A stretch of 64,000 nucleotides of DNA. Origin: Streptomyces mirabilis (lineage in GTDB: Bacteria > Actinomycetota > Actinomycetes > Streptomycetales > Streptomycetaceae). The number at the start of each line of letters is the position of its first letter. Within the stretch, counting starts at the first letter, position 1. Positions 7,943-15,680 of this stretch are shown here, piece by piece. The stretch is from positions 5,952,001-6,016,000 of the forward strand of contig NZ_CP074102.1 of the NCBI RefSeq assembly GCF_018310535.1, given 5' to 3'. The position numbers and the translations under genes were made by a program. Below the pieces are notes generated by a model. The model searched no databases, was not told where the DNA came from, and saw nothing but the letters and a program-made list of their open reading frames with translations.

Positions 7943-9613
7943 TCAGCTCACGGACACCGCGGACCAGGCCGCCGCCACCGCGTTGTACTCCGTGCTCCCG
8001 GCCCCGTACAGGTCCTTCGCAGCGCTCAGCGTCGCCGTCCGCGCGCCCGCGTAGTTCGTCGAGGACGTCATGTAGACCGTCAGCGCGCGGTACCAGATCG
8101 CACCGAGCTTGTCCCGGCCGATGCCGGTGACCGTCGAGTTGTTGCAGGTGGGGGAGTTGTAGCTGACCCCGTTGATGGTCTTCGCGCCACTGCCCTCGGC
8201 GAGCAGGTACGCGAAGTGGTTCGCGACACCGGACGAGTAGTGGACGTCGAGATTGCCGACCGAGGAGCTCCAGCAGTCCGCCGAGTTGCCGTCCTTGGAG
8301 GGCCGGTCCATGAACCGCAGGGCCGCCTTGCCGAAGCCGGAGCGGACGATCTTCTCGCCGATCAGATAGTCCCCGGGGTCGGTGGAGTTGTGCGCGTAGA
8401 ACTCCACCAGCGTGCCGAAGATGTCGGAGGTCGCCTCGTTCAGACCGCCGGACTCTCCCGAGTACGTCAGCGCCGCCGTCTTCGACGTGACACCGTGGGA
8501 CATCTCGTGACCGGCCACGTCGAGCGCGACCAGCGGCCCGAGCGTGGTCCCGTCACCGTCCCCGTACGTCATGCAGAAGCAACTGTCGTCCCAGAACGCG
8601 TTGTTGTAGTTGCTGCCGTAGTGGACGCGGTTGAACGAGCCCTTGCCGTCGCCCGCGATGCCGGTACGGCCGTGGACGTTCTTGTAGTAGTCCCAGGTCT
8701 CGTTCGTGCCGTACTGGGCGTCGACCGCGGCCGAGGAACGGTCCGAAGCCGCCCCGGTTCCCCAGTGGTTGTCGGCGTCCGTGAAGAGGGTCGCCGGGGC
8801 GCGGCTGACGCAGACCCCGAAGATGCACAGGTCCGTCTTGTTCGCCGCGTCGCCCGTGTACGTGTTTCCGCGCGTCGGGTCCTTGAGCTGGTACGTCGAT
8901 CCGGACAGGGTCGTCTCGAGCGCGACCGTGCCGCTGTAGAGGGACTGGCCGTCACCCGTCGCCGTCTCGATGCTGTCCCACGCGTCGATCTGCCGCCCGG
9001 TGCGGGCGTCGGTCAGCACCGTGCGGGCGACCGGGTTGCCCAGCGAGTCCTGGCCCACCACGTTGGTGCGCCAGGCCAGCCGGGGCGCGCCGTGCAGGGC
9101 GTCCACGACGAGCTGGGGCTTGGCCGTCACCTTCTTCAGCGTCTCGCCGAGGTGCGCGGCGCGCAGCGCGGCGGTGGCCAGGTCGGCGGCCTCGGGGGCG
9201 GCGAGCGCGGGCCTGGTGGTGGGCACGGAGAGGTCGCGGGAGGTGGCCCGGTTCGCTCCGCGGTAGGAGCCGTCGGGGTCGAGGTGCACCACGAAGTCGC
9301 CGCCCAGGACCGGCAGTTCCCGGTACGTACGGTCGTAGCGCACATGCTGGTCGCCGTTCGCGTCGACAACCACGTCACGGACGCTGGTGCCCTCGGCGGA
9401 GGTCAGGCCCAGCCGGGCGGCCTCCTTCACCAGGGCCGCGGCGGCGTTGTCGATCGCGGTGGCGCGGCTGGGCCGGCCGGCGGCGCCCGCGGTGGGGGTA
9501 AGTGCGGCCGCCAGCAGGGCGGTGGCGGCCGCGGCCACACCGGCCGCGGCCAGGCGGGAGCCTCGGGTGTGAGGTCGGGTACCTCGGGTCTGCCGTATCC
9601 GGATCCGACTCAT
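7943..9613 (-). CDS. Secreted M4-family (thermolysin-like) neutral metalloprotease
   Basis: 556 aa. The start at 9613 has GAGGAGA 5 nt upstream. Residues 1-45 are a long Ala-rich signal peptide; an FTP/PepSY-type propeptide follows to about residue 215. The catalytic domain carries the zinc site HEMSH (about 369-373), third ligand Glu in GGLNEATSD (about 388) and a C-terminal M4 domain with DVHYSSGVANHFAYLLAEG. The family degrades extracellular proteins and is secreted as a zymogen. It is divergent from cutA, sharing a 151-bp promoter region with a 14-bp palindrome. Confidence 0.95.
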   Translation of the reverse strand: MSRIRIRQTRGTRPHTRGSRLAAAGVAAAATALLAAALTPTAGAAGRPSRATAIDNAAAALVKEAARLGLTSAEGTSVRDVVVDANGDQHVRYDRTYRELPVLGGDFVVHLDPDGSYRGANRATSRDLSVPTTRPALAAPEAADLATAALRAAHLGETLKKVTAKPQLVVDALHGAPRLAWRTNVVGQDSLGNPVARTVLTDARTGRQIDAWDSIETATGDGQSLYSGTVALETTLSGSTYQLKDPTRGNTYTGDAANKTDLCIFGVCVSRAPATLFTDADNHWGTGAASDRSSAAVDAQYGTNETWDYYKNVHGRTGIAGDGKGSFNRVHYGSNYNNAFWDDSCFCMTYGDGDGTTLGPLVALDVAGHEMSHGVTSKTAALTYSGESGGLNEATSDIFGTLVEFYAHNSTDPGDYLIGEKIVRSGFGKAALRFMDRPSKDGNSADCWSSSVGNLDVHYSSGVANHFAYLLAEGSGAKTINGVSYNSPTCNNSTVTGIGRDKLGAIWYRALTVYMTSSTNYAGARTATLSAAKDLYGAGSTEYNAVAAAWSAVSVS

Positions 9614-9678
9614 CGGTCTCCTCGGGGAGGGGCGCTCAGACGCGTGGGGGCGCTGATGTCGAATCAGAGTTAAAGGTC

Positions 9679-9692
9679 CATGACATGTCATG
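9679..9692. promoter_or_regulatory. 14-bp palindrome between protease and cutA
   Basis: Perfect palindrome CATGACATGTCATG, 66 bp upstream of the protease start and 73 bp upstream of cutA. An adjacent TTAAAGG and second TCC-ATG half-copy extend it imperfectly. It could be an operator for the divergent pair; the regulator is unknown. Confidence 0.45.
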
Positions 9693-9764
9693 TCCATAGC
9701 GCGTGCGTGATGTGCGCGAGGTGCGGCGAGAATCGTTTCTGCACCCTCACGAAAGGAGACGATC

Positions 9765-10187
9765 ATGGAGATGGCCGCCGGGGCGGGCACCGGAACGGCC
9801 GCTGGGACGGCTGCCTGGCTGACCGTGCTGACCACGACCGACGCCCCCGAGAAGGCGGAGGCGCTCGCACGCGGTGCGGTCGAGGCGCGGGCCGCGGCAT
9901 GCGCGCAGATCACCGGGCCGGTGACGTCCGTCTACCGGTGGAAGGGGGCGGTGGAGACGGCGAGCGAGTGGCAGGTGCTGTTCAAGACGACGGGTGCGCG
10001 GTACGACGCGCTGGAGGCGTATCTCCTCGCGGCGCACGACTACGACACCCCCGAGATCATCGCGACGCCCGTCGTCCGGGGGAGCGCGGACTATCTGCGG
10101 TGGGTCGAGGAGGAGACCGTGGCGGAGGAGAGCATGGAGGCGGAGAGCGTGACGGAGGAGACCGTGGCGGAGGAGACCGCCGAGTGA
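9765..10187 (+). CDS. cutA: CutA-family protein with repeated acidic tail
   Basis: 140 aa. The CutA fold covers residues about 18-112: WLTVLTTTDAPEKAEALAR, ARAAACAQITGPVTSVYRWKG, then TPEIIATPVV. The family forms trimers and is linked to divalent-cation (copper) tolerance, although its biochemical role is unsettled. AGGAG lies 6 nt upstream of the ATG. After the family's normal end, about 25 residues of repeated acidic sequence follow (ETVAEE twice, SVTEE), encoded by duplicated DNA at 10108-10128 and 10158-10178. The stop overlaps the next gene's GTG (GTGA), implying translational coupling. Confidence 0.9.
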   Translation: MEMAAGAGTGTAAGTAAWLTVLTTTDAPEKAEALARGAVEARAAACAQITGPVTSVYRWKGAVETASEWQVLFKTTGARYDALEAYLLAAHDYDTPEIIATPVVRGSADYLRWVEEETVAEESMEAESVTEETVAEETAE

Positions 10188-10594
10188 TCGTCCCCTTCTT
10201 CGTCTACGGCACCCTGCGCCCCGGTGGGCACAACCACGACCTGTTCCTCCGCGGACGTACGGAGTCGGAGGAGCCCGGACGGATGCGGGGAGCCGTGCTG
10301 TACGAAGGGCCCGGATATCCCTACGCCGTCGAGGAGCCCGGAGGTGTCGTGCGCGGGGAGTTGGTCACCGCGCTCCCGGAGGCGTACGGGCAGTTGCTCG
10401 GCGCGCTCGACCGGCTGGAGGAGTACGTGCCGGGCGACCCCCGCAACCTGTACGAGCGGGTGGCGCGGGAGGTGACCCGCGCGGACGGCACGGCCGTACG
10501 GGCCTGGGTGTACGTGGCCGCCCCCGCCGTCGCCGCGCGGCTGCGGGCCGGCGGCACGCTCATCGAGGGCGGGGACTGGCACATCCGTCCTTGA
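10184..10594 (+). CDS. Gamma-glutamylcyclotransferase-fold (AIG2/GGCT-like) protein
   Basis: 136 aa, starting at a GTG that overlaps the cutA stop. The family signature FFVYGTLRPGGHNHDL (residues about 5-20) forms the anion-binding loop, and the conserved acidic residue is in LDRLEEYVPG (about 80). Family members cyclise gamma-glutamyl compounds or act on gamma-glutamylamines; the substrate here is unknown. The 106-bp gap that follows holds a short direct repeat of GTCCTTGAGG (10588 and 10611 areas) and nothing else. Confidence 0.88.
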   Translation: MIVPFFVYGTLRPGGHNHDLFLRGRTESEEPGRMRGAVLYEGPGYPYAVEEPGGVVRGELVTALPEAYGQLLGALDRLEEYVPGDPRNLYERVAREVTRADGTAVRAWVYVAAPAVAARLRAGGTLIEGGDWHIRP

Positions 10595-10700
10595 GGGCAC
10601 GGGCGCACCTGTCCTTGAGGAGCCCACTCGTGCGGGTGGCGAGTCCGCGTGACTCCGCGCGCCCCCACGGTCGCGCCCCGGGCCGCCCTAGGGTCCCGCC

Positions 10701-10945
10701 ATGACCGACAGCGACATCACCCGGCGCCGTCTCCTCGCGCTGGGCGGCGCGGGTGCGGGGGCCGCTCCGGGGCTCGGGATCAACTCGTGCTCGTCGAGTC
10801 CCTCGGACCCCCCCCGTCCCCGACGAACTCCCTGTCCCCGACGAACCCCTCGTCCCCGGCCGACACCGACTCCTCGCCCCGGACGAACGCCTCGGTCCCG
10901 CCGCACGCGTCCCCGGAGACAGGAGGAGCGCGCTCGCCCAGGTGA
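10701..10945 (+). pseudogene. Frameshifted small Tat lipoprotein or gene remnant
   Basis: The ATG opens a twin-arginine signal (TRRRLLALGGAGAG) with a possible lipobox (GINSC) followed by SSSPSDPP. At an eight-C run (10808-10815) the frame then turns into Arg/Pro nonsense. Restoring one C moves the frame onto a Ser/Thr/Pro-rich tail (PSPTNSLSPTNPSSPADT) that stops at 10945, 3 bp before the convergent alpha-galactosidase stop. The corrected product would be only about 80 aa. It could be a real small lipoprotein with a homopolymer error, or the remnant of a larger secreted protein. Confidence 0.4.
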
Positions 10946-10948
10946 CCG

Positions 10949-13057
10949 CTACACGGTGAGCCGCGTCAGAAGCACCGCCGGAGCCTGCGGCAACGTCACC
11001 CGCAGTGCCGACCCGTCCCACACCACCGGCCCCGCCGACCCGTGCAGTACGTCGGCCCGCACCTCCCGGCCCGCCAAGTGCGCCACGGGCAGGGCTGCTT
11101 CGAGGCCGTCGCCCGCCCTGCGCCACACCAGCACATATGTGGTGTCGAGGAACGGCACCCGCATACCCAGCGCCACCCACGCGTCCCGCCACCCCGGCAG
11201 CCCCAGCGGCCAGAACGGCACCGACTGGCACAGATCGCTCCGGACGGCCTTGTACGTCACCAACGCCTCCTGCACGAGGCCCAGTTGGTGTGGTGTCATG
11301 CGGTCCAGACGCCCGGAGAGGTGAACCCGCCCCAACAGCGCCGAGCCGAGGGTGAAGGCGATCTCCTCGTCCGTGAACTCCGGCTGCGGGTACGCCCACA
11401 CGGCCCCCTGCTCGGGCGGCACCGCGGTCGGCGCGGCGGCCGCGATGGGCGGGTAGCGCAGCGGGTCCTGCTGGTCGGAGGTGGACTGGAGCTGGGCCAC
11501 GGCCAGTGACGCGCCGTCCATGCGCAGCCCGCCCGAACCGCAGTTCTCGACGACCAGAGCCGGGTGGCGGTCCAGGACGGCCGACAGCCAGGACAGCCAG
11601 GCGCGCGTGTGGTCGAGGAGCCCGGGCGCGGAGGTGGTGATGTCGTAGTCGAGCTTGAGATAGCCCACGCCCCATTCGCCGACGAGCCGGTCGACCGTCC
11701 GGTCGAGGTGCGCGCGGGCGGCCGGATGCGTCAGGTCCAGCTGGTGGCGGCCCTGTTCGGTGACGCGCACACCGCCTTCGTGGCGCAGGAAGGCCTCGCC
11801 CGGCAGCTCGGTGGCGAGCGGACTGCGGACGCCGATCACCTCCGGTTCCAGCCACAGCCCCGGCACCATCCCGCGCTCCCGGATCCGGTCGAGCACGGCG
11901 TGGAGGCCGCCGGGGCCGGGGAAGCGCCGCTCCGACGGCAGCCAGGCGCCGACACTGTCCCACCAGTCCCCGCCGCCGTCCCCGCCCGTGTCCCCATCCC
12001 CGTCCCCGTCCCCGCCCTCGTCGTCGTACCACCCGGCGTCGACGCAGAAGTACTCCGCGCCCGCCTCGGCCGCCGCGTCGATCAGCGGCGGCAGCCTCTC
12101 GGTGGTCGGGTCGCCCATGAGGGTGTTCATGCAGTCGTTGAAGACGATGGGGAGCCGGTCGTGGTCGGGGTGCGGGCGACGGATTCGGCGGCGGTAGTCG
12201 GTCAGCGCGGTGAGCGCTCCCTCGAAGCCGTCGCCGAGCGCGAGGGCCGCGTACTCGGAGACGAACTCCGCGCCGGGGGACAGGACGTGACGCCACTGGT
12301 GGTCGTCCGCGGTCGGACCGCTCAGGGAGAGGTACGTGTGGTGGTCCGCCTCGCCCGCCTCCCACAGCCAGCTCGCGGCGGACTCGATCTGCCAGAGCCA
12401 GCAGCGCCCGTCGGTGCGGTCGGTGAGCGCGCCCATCGCCAGATGCCCGTCGGTGGGCCGGCTCCCGCGCCCGGCGAGCCGCAACCCGGCCCGCCCGTCG
12501 TGCCCGTGGAACGCCCGGCCGACGTCGGGCACGGACTCCCGCAACTCCTCGGCGTACCAACGGCATTCGGCGAGCCAGTCGTTGCGCGCCCGGTGCACGT
12601 CGAGTACGTCGGGTGAAGGCAGCGCGCCCAGCAGCAGACTGCTCACGGAGCGCACGGTGACGGGCGTGTCGCCGTCGTTGCGGAGTCGGACGCGGGCACG
12701 CAGCACGGGCACCGCGTCCGGTGAGGAGTACTCGACGAAGACGGTCAGACCACCCCGCCTGTCCTGGAGTTGGACGGTGAGGTGGTGCCAGCCGTCGCCG
12801 TACGCCGCATGGTGGGCGCGGTGGGTCAGGCGCTGCCCGAGCGCCGTTCCGGTGAAGTGCGGTCCGGACCAGCCGGTGCCCTGTCCGAGGAGGGTCACGT
12901 CGACGAGCGGCAGCGCGGCCCCGGCGGCCTCGGCGGCGTTCTTGGGCTCCGGTTCACCGGGCACGGTCAGCCGGACCAGGCGGGGTGTGCGGCCGTCCAG
13001 ATCGAAATCGGCGGTGAGTGCGGAATGGCCCCAGCGGTAGCTGAACTCCTGCGTCAC
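10949..13057 (-). CDS. Alpha-galactosidase, glycoside hydrolase family 36
   Basis: 702 aa from the GTG at 13057, which follows GGGGGA; an in-frame GTG 51 nt earlier lacks a ribosome site. It has no signal peptide, so it is probably cytoplasmic and acts on imported alpha-galactosides such as melibiose or raffinose oligosaccharides. It has an N-terminal beta-supersandwich (1-330) and a central TIM barrel with the GH36 nucleophile Asp in YLKLDYD (about 468) and acid/base Asp in STSDQQDPLRYPP (about 526). The insert GGDGDGDGDTGG (about 350) is a low-complexity loop. No transporter lies adjacent, so it looks like a single-gene unit. Confidence 0.93.
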   Translation of the reverse strand: MTQEFSYRWGHSALTADFDLDGRTPRLVRLTVPGEPEPKNAAEAAGAALPLVDVTLLGQGTGWSGPHFTGTALGQRLTHRAHHAAYGDGWHHLTVQLQDRRGGLTVFVEYSSPDAVPVLRARVRLRNDGDTPVTVRSVSSLLLGALPSPDVLDVHRARNDWLAECRWYAEELRESVPDVGRAFHGHDGRAGLRLAGRGSRPTDGHLAMGALTDRTDGRCWLWQIESAASWLWEAGEADHHTYLSLSGPTADDHQWRHVLSPGAEFVSEYAALALGDGFEGALTALTDYRRRIRRPHPDHDRLPIVFNDCMNTLMGDPTTERLPPLIDAAAEAGAEYFCVDAGWYDDEGGDGDGDGDTGGDGGGDWWDSVGAWLPSERRFPGPGGLHAVLDRIRERGMVPGLWLEPEVIGVRSPLATELPGEAFLRHEGGVRVTEQGRHQLDLTHPAARAHLDRTVDRLVGEWGVGYLKLDYDITTSAPGLLDHTRAWLSWLSAVLDRHPALVVENCGSGGLRMDGASLAVAQLQSTSDQQDPLRYPPIAAAAPTAVPPEQGAVWAYPQPEFTDEEIAFTLGSALLGRVHLSGRLDRMTPHQLGLVQEALVTYKAVRSDLCQSVPFWPLGLPGWRDAWVALGMRVPFLDTTYVLVWRRAGDGLEAALPVAHLAGREVRADVLHGSAGPVVWDGSALRVTLPQAPAVLLTRLTV

Positions 13058-13112
13058 GCGATCCCCCGGCCGCCGAGTCGTTCCCGCACCGGCCCAAAGC
13101 CACGGCACGGTG

Positions 13113-13153
13113 GTTGGCAGGGGTTCATGCTAGTGCCAGGGGCACCTGCCAAC
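13113..13153. promoter_or_regulatory. Inverted repeat upstream of alpha-galactosidase
   Basis: GTTGGCAGG (13113-13121) and CCTGCCAAC (13145-13153) form a perfect 9-bp inverted repeat around a 23-nt centre, starting 56 bp upstream of the alpha-galactosidase start codon. It could be a two-half-site operator for a sugar-responsive repressor, or the hairpin end of the upstream minus-strand operon. Confidence 0.35.
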
Positions 13154-13200
13154 GGGCTTGTTCCCAGGAGTCGTTCACCGTACGGAGGCCGGGCCGGAGG

Positions 13201-14751
13201 CTACTGGCGGTTCAGGGAGCGGGTGACGCCCGCCGCGATCGTCGTGGCCAGGATCCAGCCGACGGCGATCAGCAGATACGAGAGCCACTGGTACCAGCCG
13301 CGCGGCGCGAAGGCCGTCTCCTGACCGAAGTCGACGAGGGGCAGCAGAAGGTCGAGGGTGTAGAAGACCGGGTTGAAGCCGGGCGCCTCGGCGGGCTTCA
13401 GGGCGGGCGGATGGTGCAGCGTGAAGGCGACGGCACCGGTGCACAGCAGCAACAGCAGCCAGCCCGCCGCGCGCATCGGCCGGTAACCGTAGCCGACGGC
13501 CACGTCCTGCAGCCGGCCCCAGAACCTGGCGTAGCGGGGGAGGGTGCGGCGGTGCCGGCGGAGTTTGGCCAGCTGGACCGTGCGCACGGCGGCGTCGTCG
13601 CCCGCCGTGCGGTACGCGGCGGCCAACTGCTCGTAGGCGTAGGGAAGATAGCCGCCCTCCTCGCGTTCCAGCAGTGGCAGCCGCTGCTCGGCGGGCAGAT
13701 GCGGGGCGAGGGTGCGGTAGCCCAGGCCGTCGATCCGGACACGGTCGGGCCACACCCCCGGAGGCACGTGCAGAAGGTCCAGCTGGGAGCGGCGCAGGTT
13801 CACGGTGCCCACGATCGGCGCGGCCTCGCGCAGCCACAGCTCGCCGATGACACAGCTGCTGGCGCGCAGGGCCGGACCCCCGGGGTTGGACAGCCGGGCG
13901 TAGGCCAGATTGAGCTGGTGGGGAATCCTCGCCCCGCTCAGGTTGACCCGGCCCCGCGCGCGCAGCCGCACGGCCCGCAGGTCGGTGCCGACCGACAGGG
14001 TCTCGGCGTGCAGGGCGGTCCCGCCCGCCGGTACGTGCAGGTCGGCGTCGTCGAGGTTCACCTGGCCGCCGACCGTGGCCCCGTTCAGCCGTACCTGGCC
14101 GTGCGCGACGAGTCCGACGGCCCACAGGTCGGTGCCGATGGCCGCGTGGTTGAGCTGGAGAACCGGTTCCTCGGCCCCTTCCGGGTCCGGGTCGTCCGGG
14201 GTGTCCTGTGCCGCCGGGCGGCCGAGCCGCGCCCCGTTGACGAACACGGCACCGGAGATCTTCGCGCCCTGGAGCCGCACCGGGCCCCTGACCCGGCAGC
14301 AGCTGAGCCGCAGCATCCCGTCGACGCGCAGGTTCCCCGCGGTGAGCCCGGGGAGCACCGAGTCGCTCAGTACGAGGGCGCGCAGCTGGGCCCCGTACAG
14401 CTTCGGAGCCTGCTCGAAGTGGCAGAACCGCAGCTGCACGGCCTGCGCGACCGTCCCGTACACGAGGTCGAGCTGTCCGGTGATGCGCGCGCCGGTGAGC
14501 TTCAGGCCGGCTATCTCGCCGTCGTGCGCCGGTCCGTCGATCAGCAGCGCCCGCAGCACCTCGGCGCGCACGGTCCGCTCGGGGCCCCAGGAGGCGCCGG
14601 CCGCGGGGTCGTCGGCGGGGTTCCCGCCGGGGTCGGTGGAGGAGGCGGAGGCGGGTTCCTCGCGGAAGTCGACGCCCTCGCCGAGCGGAAAGGCCTCCCA
14701 GACACGGCGTTCCGCGGGCGTCAGACCGGAGGGATCGATGACCGTCCTCAC
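13201..14751 (-). CDS. Pentapeptide-like beta-helix protein with C-terminal membrane anchor
   Basis: 516 aa; the GTG start overlaps the upstream gene's stop (GTGA). Residues about 70-330 are a run of short repeats rich in hydrophobic/Gly/Asn ladders (LKLTGARITGQLDL, VRLNGATVGGQVNL, GRVNLSGARIPHQLNL), the pattern of a right-handed beta-helix similar to pentapeptide-repeat or bactofilin proteins. The C-terminus has a hydrophobic helix near 410-430 (AAGWLLLLLCTGAVAF) and another near 480-505. Related Streptomyces proteins are often labelled membrane-associated oxidoreductase, but I see no nucleotide- or metal-binding motif supporting that. It is coupled to the SanA/YdcF-like gene, suggesting an envelope role. 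Confidence 0.75.
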   Translation of the reverse strand: MRTVIDPSGLTPAERRVWEAFPLGEGVDFREEPASASSTDPGGNPADDPAAGASWGPERTVRAEVLRALLIDGPAHDGEIAGLKLTGARITGQLDLVYGTVAQAVQLRFCHFEQAPKLYGAQLRALVLSDSVLPGLTAGNLRVDGMLRLSCCRVRGPVRLQGAKISGAVFVNGARLGRPAAQDTPDDPDPEGAEEPVLQLNHAAIGTDLWAVGLVAHGQVRLNGATVGGQVNLDDADLHVPAGGTALHAETLSVGTDLRAVRLRARGRVNLSGARIPHQLNLAYARLSNPGGPALRASSCVIGELWLREAAPIVGTVNLRRSQLDLLHVPPGVWPDRVRIDGLGYRTLAPHLPAEQRLPLLEREEGGYLPYAYEQLAAAYRTAGDDAAVRTVQLAKLRRHRRTLPRYARFWGRLQDVAVGYGYRPMRAAGWLLLLLCTGAVAFTLHHPPALKPAEAPGFNPVFYTLDLLLPLVDFGQETAFAPRGWYQWLSYLLIAVGWILATTIAAGVTRSLNRQ

Positions 14752-15455
14752 TTGCGCGCCGCAGCGAGGGCCCGCGCCACCCCCGGCTCCTTGGGCCCCA
14801 GGAACTGCGGATCGGGCTTGAACACCGCGTCCAGCAGGGCCTTGCCCGCCGCGAACACCTCGCGGGTGCCCCCGTAGTACCAGGTGGCGTCGTGGGTGGC
14901 GTCGACCCCGATGCCGTACGACCGCACGCCCGCAGCCCGGCACAGCGCGACGGCCCGCCGGATGTGGAAGGTCTGGCTGATCAGCACGGCCTCGTGGACG
15001 CCGAAGATCTTCCGGGCCCGCACACAGGAGTCCCAGGTGTCGAACCCGGCGTAGTCGCTGACGATCCGCCGGTCCGGCACCCCACGCTTCGTCAGATAGG
15101 CCCGCATCGCGTCCGGTTCGTCGTAGTCCTTGCGGCTGTTGTCCCCGGTGACGAGCACGGCCTCGATCCGCCCGGCCCGGTACAGTTTCGCCGCCGCGTC
15201 CAGCCGGCGCGCGAGGTACGGGGACGGCTCGCCGTTCCACAGCCCGGCCCCGAACACCACCGCGACCTCGGTGCGCGGCGCGTCGGCCGTCGTGCGCAGC
15301 CCGTCGGCCGTGCTCACGTACAGCCAGGTCACCGGAAGGAGCGCCAGCACGCACAACAGCATGACCGTCTGCACGGCCCGCCGCTGCCCGGCGCGGGTGC
15401 GTGGCAGGCGGGGCAGCCGCGGTCTGAGGATTCTCGGGTGCGGCAGGCGCGGCAT
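14748..15455 (-). CDS. SanA/YdcF-family (DUF218) envelope protein
   Basis: 235 aa from the ATG at 15455 (GGGGGGA upstream). A cytoplasmic Arg/Pro-rich tail (1-25) leads into one membrane helix (about 29-48), then a DUF218 domain: AVVFGAGLWNGEPSPYLARR, VLVTGDNSRKDYDE, WDSCVRARKIFGVHEAVLISQ. In E. coli, SanA affects vancomycin exclusion and envelope integrity; the enzymatic activity is unproven. It is translationally coupled to the beta-helix membrane protein that follows. Confidence 0.87.
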   Translation of the reverse strand: MPRLPHPRILRPRLPRLPRTRAGQRRAVQTVMLLCVLALLPVTWLYVSTADGLRTTADAPRTEVAVVFGAGLWNGEPSPYLARRLDAAAKLYRAGRIEAVLVTGDNSRKDYDEPDAMRAYLTKRGVPDRRIVSDYAGFDTWDSCVRARKIFGVHEAVLISQTFHIRRAVALCRAAGVRSYGIGVDATHDATWYYGGTREVFAAGKALLDAVFKPDPQFLGPKEPGVARALAAARK

Positions 15456-15680
15456 GGTTGTTCGTCCCCCCGGTGGCGTCCGATCGCGTCGGTATTCGAC
15501 AGATGGGGACGCAGCGTAAGCCCGTTCGGTTCGCCAGGTACCGTGACCGGGCTCACTCGGCGCCACGCAACCGCAGGTGGGAGGCGCTCACACCGCCACC
15601 GCACCGGGCCGTGAACCCCTGGAAAACACCTGACACGCCCGTGCAACCGCGCGGCAACCTCGTACCGTCACCATCGGTTC

